In this document: piece after piece, positions 35,309-46,617 of the stretch
Layout: the number at the start of each line of letters is the position of its first letter
How positions within the stretch are numbered: position 1 is the stretch's first letter
Assembly: GCA_020747065.1 (NCBI GenBank)
Contig: JAGMVK010000003.1
Span: 1,922,001-1,986,000, forward strand
DNA from: Cadophora sp. MPI-SDFR-AT-0126
Taxonomy: Eukaryota; Ascomycota; Leotiomycetes; Helotiales; Ploettnerulaceae
Direction of reading: 5' to 3'
DNA: 64,000 nucleotides
Position numbers and translations under genes: made by a program
Notes under the pieces: model-generated
Seen by the model: only the letters and a program-made list of their open reading frames with translations
What the model was told of the DNA's origin: nothing
Database searches by the model: none

Positions 35309-36183
35309 CTACGACTCCTTCTTCTTCGACCCCTTGTTGCTTACGATGACAGCCTTGAGTATCTGCCAAAGCCACCATATAGTGTCGCCAGAGTTACTTC
35401 TATTATACTCAATTCCTTTGTCCCCTACGCCGGCCATTTCCAGTATTGCTTCTGCTGTTGGCCCAGGGAGTTTTTCTCGAATATACTGTGCTACCATCTC
35501 CTGTCCGTTGGTAATACCTCCTATATTGAGTGTCAGCACAAAGATAGTCACTAATGTAATGCTCTCGCGGGATCCGGAAGCTTTTTTCAATCCAAGGATA
35601 GGTGCTTACCGCTGGTCCAAATGTTTCCGTCCGTCACCCATCTTTTGTCATCAACCCATTTCACATCTGGGAACTTCTTTTTCAGGGCAGGTACCAAAGC
35701 CCTTGGACCGCTGGCACTTTTACCCTTCAGGATCCCACTCTGACCCAGCATGTAAATGCCAGTACAAATGCACAGTATATCAATGCATTCTCCATCTTCC
35801 CCTCTCCAAGCAGCGTGAGCCCTCACAAAGTCCAAGACGTCTTCCCCGAAGATTGTAGCCGGATCGGGCCCCGGAATCAGAATTATATTCAGTTCTCCTG
35901 GTTGCACCTCTGGATCTCTGATTGTTTTGGAGACCTTGAGAAACGCGCTTGCTGTCAACTCCACATGCGTTCCCGTTTCTGGCAGGGCGATGTAATGGAT
36001 CATCGAGGACGTCCCTAGCATGACTAGAGGAGCAGGAAGTGTACATGCTGTGAGATATTCTGGACTCAGCATCGCAAAGAGGTCGATAGGCGAAAGATCT
36101 AAGAGTTGAGCGCCCACAGGAACGAATACCCCGATCCTTAGTTCTGCAGTTTTCGCCATTGTCTTCAGGTTCGTAGTCGCCAA
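35309..36183 (-). CDS. DJ-1/PfpI family protein
   Basis: Two exons (35610-36183 and 35309-35520) give 261 aa. The fold signatures are an N-terminal RIGVFVPVGAQLLDLSPIDLF strand-helix, LIPGPDPATIFGE, and the nucleophile elbow DILCICTGIYMLGQSGIL, where the second Cys (in ICTG) is the probable conserved nucleophile. WVTDGNIWTSGGITNGQEM is restored across the splice, matching the 'WTSGG' region of ThiJ/PfpI-like amidotransferases. The activity is unknown; fungal members include isonitrile-hydratase-like and chaperone-like proteins. The start at 36183 (MATTNLKTMAK) could be replaced by an internal Met eight codons on. A hydrophobic WWLWQILKAVIV segment near the C-terminus is unusual and could touch a membrane. 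Confidence 0.86.
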
Positions 36184-37406
36184 AGGTAGAATCTGAAGTT
36201 GCGTTTGTCAGTTGTGTACTATAGGGATACTACGGTTTTATATTTCGTGCTTGCACGTCTGTCATTGGCAAGTTTGCGGAGCAACTCAGATTGCGGTTGT
36301 GACTCGCGGATCTAGTATATCCGAAATGGAGACACCTCCACAACATGCTTGACGACCTCCTCTGCCAAAAATGTCTTTCAGACAAGCCTCCTCCTCGTGA
36401 CTTCTTTGGTTTCATTCTTGTGCAAGACTATGCTCGGGTCAGCAAAATCCGCTCGCTGTCAAAAGATACAGTAAGCCAATTACTAAATGAACAGAGTCGT
36501 CTCTTTCAGTCTTCTGCCTCAGAATATGTGATCTTAGGCGCACTTTGGCAATTCCAAACGGTGTAAATTTTACAATTTTGTCAGAAACATTACGCTAGTA
36601 CTTTTCAATTCTTCGACTGTTCCAATGGGTGTGAAAGCTATTGTTGAAGCCAATGCAAGGCTCGGAGCTTGCCACCAGTGATAAAATCAATTGGTGGCGC
36701 AATACACCGCATCCCAAATCGGATATTGCTGACCGGAAGTTTTGATACCTGCTGTCGTGAAGGTGCATTTCGGTGAAATATTTCATTTTGAGTATCTGCT
36801 ACCTGGTCCACATCATTCGTCGTATTGACGGTCATAGTCGGTGGAGGCTTGAATGCTGACAGCTGCGTGCCCGAACAACCAAGACGCAGCCACACTGGCT
36901 GAGTTTAAGTGCACTTTTCACTTCAGTTCATCAGCCAGCTTACCCAACGGTGTGGTAAAGGAATCTCTTCGGAATGACAGCGCGAAGGCCAATCAAGTGC
37001 TTCAAAGCAATCGACCCGACCAGCCTCCGAGAGCTCGCTGGAACATCACATAACGCGAGATTTATTTTCGTTCCATAACATGGCTTCCAGTTGCAAGCTG
37101 TGAGAGCAGAGCACCGCCTCGTCAATGCAACCAACATAATCTAACAAATATTGAGAAGCTCTGGGGACGGGCTATTGTAGGGAAATTTCAGTGCTCAAGG
37201 TAAGGTATATATGGTGGTCAACCTCGCTGGCAGAAGAACTTCATCACTCCACACCATTTGTTCTCCTCCAATTTCTATTTCCTTAATCCTGATTTCTTAT
37301 CTTGTCTTTTCTTTGACACAATCATTTGAGTTTCGCCTTCTCGAGTCAGACAATCACTTTTCCTCTCTGACTCTCATATTACTCGACATCTTTCATTTTC
37401 GCCACC
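36184..37406. other. Gene-free stretch upstream of secreted protein gene
   Basis: 1.2 kb with no gene-like frame. The last 200 bp form a promoter and leader: a TATATAT at 37206-37212 and a pyrimidine-rich stretch from about 37250 to the ATG. Confidence 0.5.
37206..37212 (+). promoter_or_regulatory. Putative TATA element of the secreted protein gene
   Basis: TATATAT lies about 195 bp upstream of the ATG at 37407. The intervening leader is CT-rich, and the start is in a near-ideal context (GCCACCATGA). Together these suggest a strongly expressed gene. Confidence 0.4.
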
Positions 37407-38132
37407 ATGAAGTTCTCTAGCATCCCAGCCTTTTCCGTCTTCTTCGCCATTGCCTCCGCTAGTGTGTACACACAACACATCGACGTTCTATGTACAGGCT
37501 TGGATCCAACTACAGTCACCCAAACGGTCACAGTCACGGCGCCTCTTCCTCATAGCACTACACCTGCCCAATATATCCCACCTCCATATGTCACCACAGA
37601 CCGCGGAATAGTCACTTCTGTCGAGTACCATGGATCTCGAAGCTCAGTATGGGTTTACCCCACGGGATCGCCAAACCGTGACTGCACCGTCGCCATCTAT
37701 GAAAACAACATCTTCATCACCGTGATCATCGTTAATATCAACGTCACGGTCGTCAATGGGCAAACCGAAACCATCACGTCCACCGTTACGGATGCAAGAC
37801 CTACCTGGACTTTGAAGCCCCCTCGAACGGCTACGTACACTGCAAGAAATTCCACAGCTACGATCTCGACATCTACCAAGATTCCACTCTCCACTGGAGG
37901 CAGCAGTCATTCTTCCAGTAATTCTTCAGGCAAGCCATACTCCACAGGAAGCTCCAGTACCTATCCGACTAGCATCTCTTCCAACAAGCCATACTCCACA
38001 GGAAATGTGATAGTTCCCTCTTCCTCTGGATACCCGACCAGATCTACTGGTCCAGTCGTTCCACCCAAACCCACTGCCGCGACTACCTATCTCCGAGCCA
38101 AGGGACGCAGAGCTGCTCAGTGGTACGAATAG
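37407..38132 (+). CDS. Secreted Ser/Thr-rich protein of unknown function
   Basis: A single exon of 241 aa. The N-terminus MKFSSIPAFSVFFAIASASV is a clear signal peptide. The mature protein starts with a Thr/Val-rich region (TTVTQTVTVTAPL), a middle part rich in beta-branched residues (FITVIIVNINVTVVNGQTET), and a Ser/Thr/Pro-rich tail with two imperfect copies of KPYSTG. Only two Cys are in the mature part, so it is not a typical small Cys-rich effector. The C-terminus is basic and lacks a hydrophobic tail, so GPI anchoring is unlikely. It could be a cell-wall or mucin-like protein, probably heavily O-glycosylated. I do not recognise a family. Confidence 0.82.
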   Translation: MKFSSIPAFSVFFAIASASVYTQHIDVLCTGLDPTTVTQTVTVTAPLPHSTTPAQYIPPPYVTTDRGIVTSVEYHGSRSSVWVYPTGSPNRDCTVAIYENNIFITVIIVNINVTVVNGQTETITSTVTDARPTWTLKPPRTATYTARNSTATISTSTKIPLSTGGSSHSSSNSSGKPYSTGSSSTYPTSISSNKPYSTGNVIVPSSSGYPTRSTGPVVPPKPTAATTYLRAKGRRAAQWYE

Positions 38133-38460
38133 AGGATTTATCTATGCTTGAAGAGAAGTGCAAGAGGATTGATTTACGGGTGCTAGATATGGCAGATGAA
38201 TTCAATGGCGAGAGAATGAGTTTTGAGCATTTGAGTACTATTTAATCATTGAGCATATCACGGCGTTCAGGTACAAGCTGCAGAAAGCAGAAACACAGGG
38301 TGCAACGCGCACGATTTCTTTTAGATAGGTCCTGCAAAAAAATTCTATTCAGAAAATTTCATTAGACATTAATGTTGAGCCAGTTCCCCCCCTTTATTCT
38401 CCCCCTTCAACTCTCCCAGTTCCCATCAAACCATAGAATCAGAAGTTTGGACCAGATATC
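38133..38460. other. Convergent intergenic region
   Basis: 328 bp between the ends of the secreted-protein gene (+) and the acetyltransferase-like gene (-). No feature seen. Confidence 0.4.
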
Positions 38461-39985
38461 TTACGATTTCTTAGAGACATGCAGAGTTTTGCACAAGCGA
38501 GCAAGCCTTGCTTCGATATGTCGACAGACAGCACTGACGAACATAACTTCCTCCTCGCCATTTCCCAAGTCCAAGCCCCCAGCTTGCCAATTGACAGTGA
38601 TATTCATCGGCCCATCACAAACGCTTACAACATTGATGGAAAGCGCAGCACCCCCAGCGACATCCGTTGGCCGACAGAACACTATCTCCTTGATAGCACA
38701 AATGTCCGTCTTCCCCAGCGGCTGGAAACTCATCAAATTGCTGATCGCGTACGAATCATCTCGACGACCCCCAATCTTTGACAACGTCCAAGCCCGCATG
38801 CTGAACAAGTACCTCAGCAGACCGAGCGGCTGGTCTTGGGTTTCTTTTGCTCTGATTGCAAGTCTATCCGTGATAGCTCTGGCCAGTGTCCAAGAAAAGC
38901 TGCCGTCTTCTCCCCAAGTGTTCCTTTGAAGAAGGTGCATTTGGAAGTCTCCCGATGCAAACACGCCCATTTCATCGTTTGACACACCGACAGTGCATCG
39001 CATGTTGATGGCTGTCCCTGCTCCGAATCGGTCAAACTTATGAGGCTTGGGTAAACATTCCGAAAGGGCATCGAGAATTAGTTGGTGAAGTAAACCAGTG
39101 AGTTTTGCATCGTTCATTCGGCAGAGCTTCAGAGCGTCTTGAACTGTATCTTGGTCGATAGTCATCAATTCGACTCCCGTACGAAGTGTGTCGGCGTCGT
39201 AGAATATTGCCGTGCCAGTCCAGGTGCTGGGTGTAATAGCATTCATCTCGGAGCTGAAGCCGCAAAGAGAAGACAGCCATTTTGGGAGGTATTGTCCAAG
39301 AAAAGGCGAAAGAAGATATGACCACGAGATTGGAAGGTTTTCCGGTGTGTCGAAAGGAGGACTAAGAGCTTTGCGTATTGGCTTGCAGATCAGATTGGAC
39401 TCCTGTCGTTGTTCTTGGAGTGCGTCGAGGAATGTCCGGTGAAATGCACATCCCGATAAGCCATCGCCTAATGCATGAGAGTAGGCAAATGCTATGAAAC
39501 ATCTTGAGTCTGAAAATGGAAGAACTACAATCTTCCAAGACGGTATTGACGATAGAATAAACTCGTCGAGGATACCAGGCAGTATTCTTTGGATTGACCC
39601 CGCTTCAGACTCTTCATACTGACCATCACGTTCGAGAAACTGGACATGTTGACTGAGATCGATTCGAGGACAAAACTCAAAATATGGAGAGTCGGTGTCG
39701 TTTTTGGCGATGATAGCGCTCAAGCGCGCATGCGTCCCTATGCAACTTCTCAAGGCATGATTGTACGTGGAGATAGAATTTATGTCTACTGTATTAACGA
39801 ATTCGTAGATTCCGCCGACAACGAGAGTGCGGTAAAATCCGAGAGATTCACGGGCAACACATCGAATCTCGTTGGGACCTTAAATTATGTGTCAGTAGCA
39901 ATTGTAAGTCAAAAACTTAGTCAGTCATACCAGCTGCTCTGAGGAAATTCCCAGCCGTCGCCGTCGTCGATCCAAGAAACCACAT
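38461..39985 (-). CDS. Alcohol acetyltransferase-like protein (AATase / condensation-fold)
   Basis: Two exons (39931-39985 and 38461-39878) give 490 aa. The N-terminal part contains ESLGFYRTLVVGGIYEF and HALRSCIGTHARLSAII, which resemble the opening of the fungal AATase family. The catalytic HxxxD motif is HALGD, near residue 152, within FAYSHALGDGLSG. AINMRC and the later NVVSVCDGPMNITVNWQAGG correspond to the DFGWG-like half of the fold. Such enzymes acetylate alcohols (yeast Atf1/2) or act in secondary metabolism; no cluster surrounds it. The first exon and start are the least certain part: only 18 residues precede the intron, and another frame over the same DNA reads DDGDGWEF. Confidence 0.78.
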
Positions 39986-42425
39986 CACCAGACAATGTCC
40001 CTGCCCGAAAAGGCCTATTGGTGTTACACCCAACTTTTCTCCCAGACGTCTGACGAGTTGCGCCTGTTTGGCAATGATTGAGGAATCACAACACCAGTGA
40101 GATACTTCTAGAGCTCGTGAATTTTTGCGGGTTCGTAGGTACTTTAAAGCTGTCCGCGACGAAATGCTCGAGAAAATGAGTATCGATGTTCAATATGACG
40201 ACCAGGAAGTGAGCTGGAGAATATCGCTCTCCGGAGGCTGATATTAGTTGGTCGGTACTTATATAAACCATATGTATTGATGGATACCCCGGATATGGCA
40301 CAGCAACATCTTCAGACTTTCCCAAAAGAGAAAAAAACGTCCGGTGGGGCAGCAGGGATACCCGGACCAGTAATTAGCCATTGAAAACGCCCAACACAAT
40401 CAATTGAGTGTAGTCAATGGCAACAGAACTCTTTGAAGGTATCTGGTCCTTAGTGGTACTACCGTATCATTGCAAGATTAATTCCTGGAAAGTTCTCGAA
40501 AATAACCTCCAGATCACTTCAACGACTGATCCTGGTCACGTTCACTTGAACAGTGAGCTTCGTCGTTTACTCGTAAGCGTTCGAGCGCATTAGACATGGC
40601 ATTGAAAATAGACGCGCGTGGTCTTGGAGCACAACAGATTAAGATAATCCTAGAAATTTGTTGGGATGAGGGGTGTTGACCACCTACTGGTTCCGTATCA
40701 ACGTAAGGTCCTCAGTGTGGGCCAGAACTTTGGATCGAGCCTGAGCATCGCCTGAACAATGAATCTATCCAAAGTTAACAAATTCATCTTGATTTGCAAC
40801 ACAGAGATAGCAGTTGTGGCGAATACCACTTCAACTCCATTCGGATTTCGAAGACGAATTATAGAAAACTGCCTTAAGTAAACATCCTTTCGCATAAGCC
40901 TTCGCTTAAATAGGGGCAAAAGGGTGGGGGAAGACGCGCAGGGAAGTGGGGGAAGACGCGCAGGGAAGTGGGGGAAGACGCGCAGGGAAGGGGGGGGAAC
41001 ACTCAACTAGACCTACCTGGGAAGGTACATTTTGTAGCCGGCACAGGGACTCCGATTTTATCATTGTTTAATAAACCGATTAGTTTGTCTACAATACTCT
41101 GACTATCGCCCTGAACTTGCTCCCTCATTCTCTGACCGTAGTCACAAGTTCATGTGCGGCCTTGGCTTCTGACCAATCCTTCAACAGCAGACTTGTCGGT
41201 ATGTCAGGCTTCCTAATTTCAAATCAAAATCTCCGACCAGAGAATATACCCACCAGATGATCTTAGAGTACTCTTCTATCATTCATCTCAGACTTAGTTC
41301 TTGATCAACGCCATGTTCAGAGCAGAGAATCTGCAAGTGCAGTGGCGCCCATCACCAGTCCAGGTACACCGGTCGATTTTTGAGGTTCCACAACTCGCTG
41401 TCATTCAAGTTCCGACTATGATCGTTCATGTCATTTCAATCGTCAATCGGCACTTGCAACAGAGAGTCCAAACCGCTCGCTTTTTACTTGTTCGGAGCGA
41501 GTGCCGAGATTTGCGACAGTCGTGTGATACGGCCGTTAGCATCTTGTGATTTCCACAATTTTGGTATGTGCTGTGCCTCGGCGAGGAACTATCAAGTGCA
41601 CCATTTGTACTGTCGTTGACCGAATACAGTTCGTTCCGTGCCATGTATTGCCTCTTAAATAAGGGTTCTCTATTGCTGGTTCTTCTTAAAGTCTAGTGCC
41701 AGGGGGCTGTAGGCCGAGAGAGCCTAAGGACCGGGAAGACAAACCGCCAAGATCTCACAGTGCAGAAACATTTCAAAATGCCAACGAGTAATGGTTCAGG
41801 AATGATTCTTCGAAACATTAGTCGGATGATGAAAAACTACGTACGTAGTGCATGCGAAGACCTCGCTATCTACAATTTCCCATCTCGAAATATAAGAACC
41901 CAAGGGCCGAGGGAGTCGGATAGACCGCTAAGCTTTTCTACGGTCTTAGTATCCTGAGAACATGCAGTCAGGACTGACGTATTTTTTGATTTCCCCTTCT
42001 GTCAGCGATACAAGGCGTCCAGTAAGATGATGCAGTCCCGAGTGATACCCTCGGATTTGGTGCGTGGATGAGCCTGCGTTGTTCCGAGCTGCTTAGTGTA
42101 CACCCTGCATGGTTCGTGCCCAGTCATCAACATGCGGTTTGGAGCGCATGCGATTGGCATGCTCTTCACTTCCTGCTCCGAGATTCAGCTTAATTGGCTG
42201 ATTCTGACTGTTTTATTTCCGATATGCAGGGCTGGTGAGATTCGGGAGCTCATCAAAGCGTCGCTTCTTTAATGACGGTATAATGGTCCTCCTGCCGCCG
42301 ACCTTCCGTTTCTCCTTGAATACCCACGGTGAACCAGTTTTACAGCTTTGAAATGGAACCTTTATAGACTTCTTCTTTCTATGTCGATAGGGAATTCTCG
42401 AACTTGAGACCATCGCTAGCCAATC
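39986..42425. other. Gene-free stretch with a minisatellite
   Basis: About 2.4 kb without a credible gene. The best frame, 40698-41006 on the minus strand (102 codons), runs through the minisatellite and has no recognised domain. The region could include decayed sequence, but no homology is evident by eye. Confidence 0.5.
40924..40989. repeat. Minisatellite, three identical 22-bp units
   Basis: The unit GTGGGGGAAGACGCGCAGGG plus AA is repeated three times head to tail without a mismatch, followed by a G-run. The strand is strongly purine-rich. Confidence 0.92.
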
Positions 42426-45400
42426 ATGCCGTTGTCTCAGCATTCAGAGAGCGAAAACAATGTCGACGCGATATCGAATTCAACGAAAGTCGATCCCAGT
42501 ACCGAAAAGCCGGATGTCACGAACAGATATCCTCTTCAGCTGAACATGGATAACGCCCAAAATGCTTTTCACCCAATTTCGCCTGCTAAGAAGCAATTTA
42601 CTCTTGGTCGAGCATGGAAGCAAGTTGGCATCACGCCACAGGTTTTCATGATCATGGTCAAACCATCGATTTCTGCAGTCATTGCAATGGCGATCTACCA
42701 AAAACACTCAGTAGCAGTCAATTACTTGAATCTTGGTTACCTTATCATCATCGTATCTATCATTACTGTTCCCATTCTGCCTCGTGGGAAATATCTGATG
42801 AACTTATTTCTATGTTTGGTGAGTTTGACTTTTTATTTTGGCTGTCCGCCACCATTACTTGGTCCTCACTTTATCAAGAGTGGACGGCACATGTGTTCTG
42901 ACATTGAAATCAGTTCTTGACCTGCTTCGCATGTGGAATGGTTTATTTGGGAATATGGACAGGGATCAAAGCCCGACAACATACGACTCCTCCAGACGCG
43001 CCCCCTTCGGTCGCCCGAGGATACAACTCATCTGCCTCGGTAGTCAATGCAATTTTCCTGATGGTCAACATGTTCGGCATCAATACGCTTCGAGCAAGCC
43101 GGGTATCACTCAAAATACCTGCTATCCATTACACAATATTTACATTGGTTGGCTTCACATATGGTCCACAACAAGCCACTGTCGCTCATGCCAGAAGATT
43201 TACGAAAGAACTGTTCTATGCTTTCCTTACTGGCCATGCCATCTCTACAGGTGTGGCATTATTTATCATTCCGGTTTCCTCAAGAAAGGTTTTCTTCGGT
43301 GGTGTGATTGGTTTCTTGCAGAGCTGTCGAGGGTTATGGAAAACCCAGCTAGAGTTTGTCAGAGTCCTGGACCATTCGGAAATGTGTGGTATGAGACCAC
43401 TGGGACAATCCAACGTTGAAGACCGCGATGGAGATGGTTTTCGAGCAAACCGAAGTGCCGTATTCCATGAAAAGCTTGGTGCTTTAAAGACCGCCTCGGC
43501 TGGCATCCTTGCTCTGCAAGCCAAGCTTCGAGATGATGTGATATTTGCAAAGAGAGAAATGGCGTATGGATACCTTACCGAAACAGACATCCATCAAATT
43601 CACCAATTCCTTCGAGATATTATGATACCCATCTCAAGTCTGTCAACAATTGGACAAATTGTGGAGACAATGGGTGAGGCACGAGAATCACCAAGTCCAA
43701 CCACTAAAACCAGTCTCGAAAGCGATCGGAACGAGTGGTTGGCAATGATTGAGGAGGTGCACTTGTCATTCGATAAAATGGTTCAAGTTCTTGATGACAG
43801 CATCCTGCATATCTTGATCTCTCTCAGGTTTCTACCAGCGCCAGTAGCGTTACCCGATGATGTTGAGAAGGGTTCATCATGTCCTCGACCTGGAAATGCT
43901 GGATTTGGCGATTTTCTACTACGCACAATAGAGGAGTTTCGAGAGCAAAGATCAGCACACTTGCGTCTCTGGGCGGAACAAAGAGGGCTCAGCTCAGTCT
44001 TCCAGACAACGAAACACCACAACAGCCCCCCAACAGGAGTCAAACAGGAGGAATTGGGGTCAGATAGCGCGGCTCGCGAGGTGCTGGCTTCAAAGAGATT
44101 GCATTTTATTCTATACATGGAATTCCTGCTGTACTCTGTCTGTATGGCTGTTCTGAAGCTTGTCCGCTTTGCCGAAGCGAAGTCTTCGGATGGTACTTTT
44201 GACAAAAAGCGAATCATTGTCCCCAAACTCAGGACAATTATAAAGTGGGTCAAAGGTCTTGTCAGTGGCGAAGATACGGATCCTACAGCCAATGTTGACC
44301 AATCCGCTGCCTTCGAAACAGTATATCTTGGAGACTCGTTTCGGGCATCCAAGGATCCCGAGCATCTCCCACCCAAAACTCCATGGCAACGTTTTGGAAA
44401 TTATCTCCGACTCGTACCAAAGTTCTTAGGCTCCGATTCTGTCAAATTCGGAGTCAGAGTCACTATTGCAGTGATGAGCATCGCAGTCATGTGCTATGTC
44501 AGACAAACTCACAAGTTTTTTGTGAGACAAAGGGTCGTCTGGTGCTTGATTATGATAGCTATCGGGATGAATCCTTCGAGTGGGAGCGCTATTTTCAACC
44601 TTTTGGGTAATTTAGTGGTAACCTTTGTTGGTATGATTGGGGCCTACATTAACTGTACGTTGTTCAGGCAGCCCCCTCTCCCCCTAGACGAGCGTCTCAA
44701 GATTACTCCGACCTAGAGTTGCACCTACAACAACTTGACATGAGCAGTTTCTAACTTTGATCATCGCAGGGTATATCGTGGACCAGAAGACTGCAGGGGT
44801 CATTGTGCTTTTCCCTTTCTTCTTGATGATTTATTTCTACTTTGTGGCCAAATTCCCCAGGTTTTTGATCCCGATCGCGGCAGGCTGTCTTGCTCACGTT
44901 CTAGTTATTGGTAAGTCTCTCTTTCTAACAAAGGTCCGGGACCTTGCTGGTGACATTAACTAACAAGCGGATAGGATACGAGCTGCAAGTGCGAGTCATC
45001 GGTCTCGAAGTGGCTACCGCAACCGGACAACCTTTCTACCCTACATACAAGCTAGCCCCTTACAGACTCCTCACTGTCGGCGCTGGCGTTGTCGTGGCAT
45101 ACGTCTTTACGATTTTCCCAGTCCCAATCACGGAAGCCTCAGTTCTCCGTCGAGATCTTGGCGGCTCTTTGTTTATCCTCGCTAAATATTTAAGCTCGGT
45201 TACCGCCATCGTTGACTTGCGACTCAGCGAAGAAGGCGGCGATGTCGGTCTATTGTCGAGTCCGAAGAAGAAACTTGAAAAGTCGATGAGAAAATACTTG
45301 GAGAAGGAAGTCATGTTATTGAACTCGATGAGGCAAAATCTTGATTATTTGCCTTATGATATCAAGGTTGGAGGAGAATTCCCCACCAGAATCTACACAC

Positions 45401-45952
45401 CGCTCGTTGAAGAGGTCCAGAAGTAAGTCAGCGAACGGTGATTCGGCACTGGCCCCTAAACTGTCGGAAGATATACAGCTAATGCTTTGAGACAGTGTCA
45501 CAACTTATCTTACCATTATCGCGTATGCTTCTGAGTCTTTCCCAGCAGCCCATACCAAGTCCCCTTGGCTTGCGCAATTTGCTTCCCAACGCGATTCCGG
45601 CGATCATGAATCGCACAGAGTGACAATGATTCTCGCCCTACTCTCAGCATCTCTCAAAAATGGCCAATCGCTTCCGCCATACCTTCAAACTCCAACCAGC
45701 TTCCGTATCTCAGATGAACTTTTAGACGACGGAAGCGATCTTCTCGATCTGAGAAATGTAAATGAACCTGGGTTCCGAAGTATTGCTGTCATTGAGGTAG
45801 CGCAGAGGTGTGTAGTGGGATCTACACAGAGAATTACCAATCTGGTGAGAGAATTGGTTGGGGAGTTGGACTTCAGCTTTTCCTTTGCACCCACCGCGGG
45901 GGTTGACAGCTTGCGGGGAAATGGTACAGATGCCAAGCAGAGGGTGAACTGA
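42426..45952 (+). CDS. BRE4-like aromatic acid exporter family membrane protein
   Basis: Five exons give 1059 aa: 42426-42818, 42914-44654, 44770-44910, 44975-45422 and 45496-45952. The layout is that of fungal Bre4/ArAE proteins. There is a cytoplasmic N-terminus, and a first membrane block from about residue 75 (VKPSISAVIAMAIYQ, GYLIIIVSIITVPIL, FLTCFACGMVYLGIW). A long soluble middle part carries coiled-coil-like stretches. A second membrane block follows about residues 670-810 (VKFGVRVTIAVMSIAVMCY, GSAIFNLLGNLVVTFVGMIG, then GVIVLFPFFLMIYFYFVAKF), with a large C-terminal soluble domain last. Budding yeast BRE4 affects brefeldin A sensitivity and endocytosis; related FUSC proteins export aromatic acids. 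The substrate is unknown. Confidence 0.88.
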
Positions 45953-46617
45953 GTGAGTGGGAAAATGAGCGAGTAAGCGAAAATCGAGGGTCAAGGAGCC
46001 AAGGTTAATTTCACCTGTGCATCTACACGTTGCAAAGTACTGAAAAATAGTGGACACTTTCACCTACAAAAGACAGTATCGTTCAAGATCCCTTCCGTAT
46101 CATCAATTCATCTGTCCAGACTTTGTATCCTCTTCTCAGCCCTCTGAAACGCATCTCGAATCCTAGGTAAACACTAAGGGATCCTTCTGAACAGAAACAG
46201 ACAACAACGAGTTGTGACTCTTGAAAACGAGCAAAGCCGAATACGAAAAGAAAGTACTTCAAAATCACTGCAACATACATTTTTGAAGCCTTTTTTACAA
46301 ATCAAGCTAATGCGATTAAGCTCAGAAGACCCATAATTGCCAAAGCCGCCCCTCAGGTTTCTGAAAATACATTGTAAACGCAGTACCAAAAGGATAAGAG
46401 TATGTGAAAGGTAACTTACCAAAGATCCAATGGATTCCGCTAGATTTGTAGATTATGCCCCATTGGAAAGGTCGAGGAGTGACCGCGTTGAATAGAGGAG
46501 ACTCGATCTGAAAATGATGAGCCACTCATACGAGGCGGAAGTCTTATTACCATATTCTAATCGTGGCAAAGAGGAAAATAAAGTAGAATTATATACATAT
46601 AGTTACAAACCAAAAAG
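45953..46617. other. Convergent intergenic region
   Basis: 665 bp between the BRE4-like stop (+) and the RNase stop (-). AT-rich in the last 100 bp; no gene recognised. Confidence 0.45.

Noticed and set aside
39931..39985. Alternative frame DDGDGWEFPQSSW for the first exon of the acetyltransferase-like gene
   Set aside because: It looks attractive, but joining it to exon 2 breaks the frame that continues into LGFYRTLVV; kept only as a caution.
40698..41006. Minus-strand 102-codon frame
   Set aside because: Half of it is translated minisatellite; the rest has no recognised domain.
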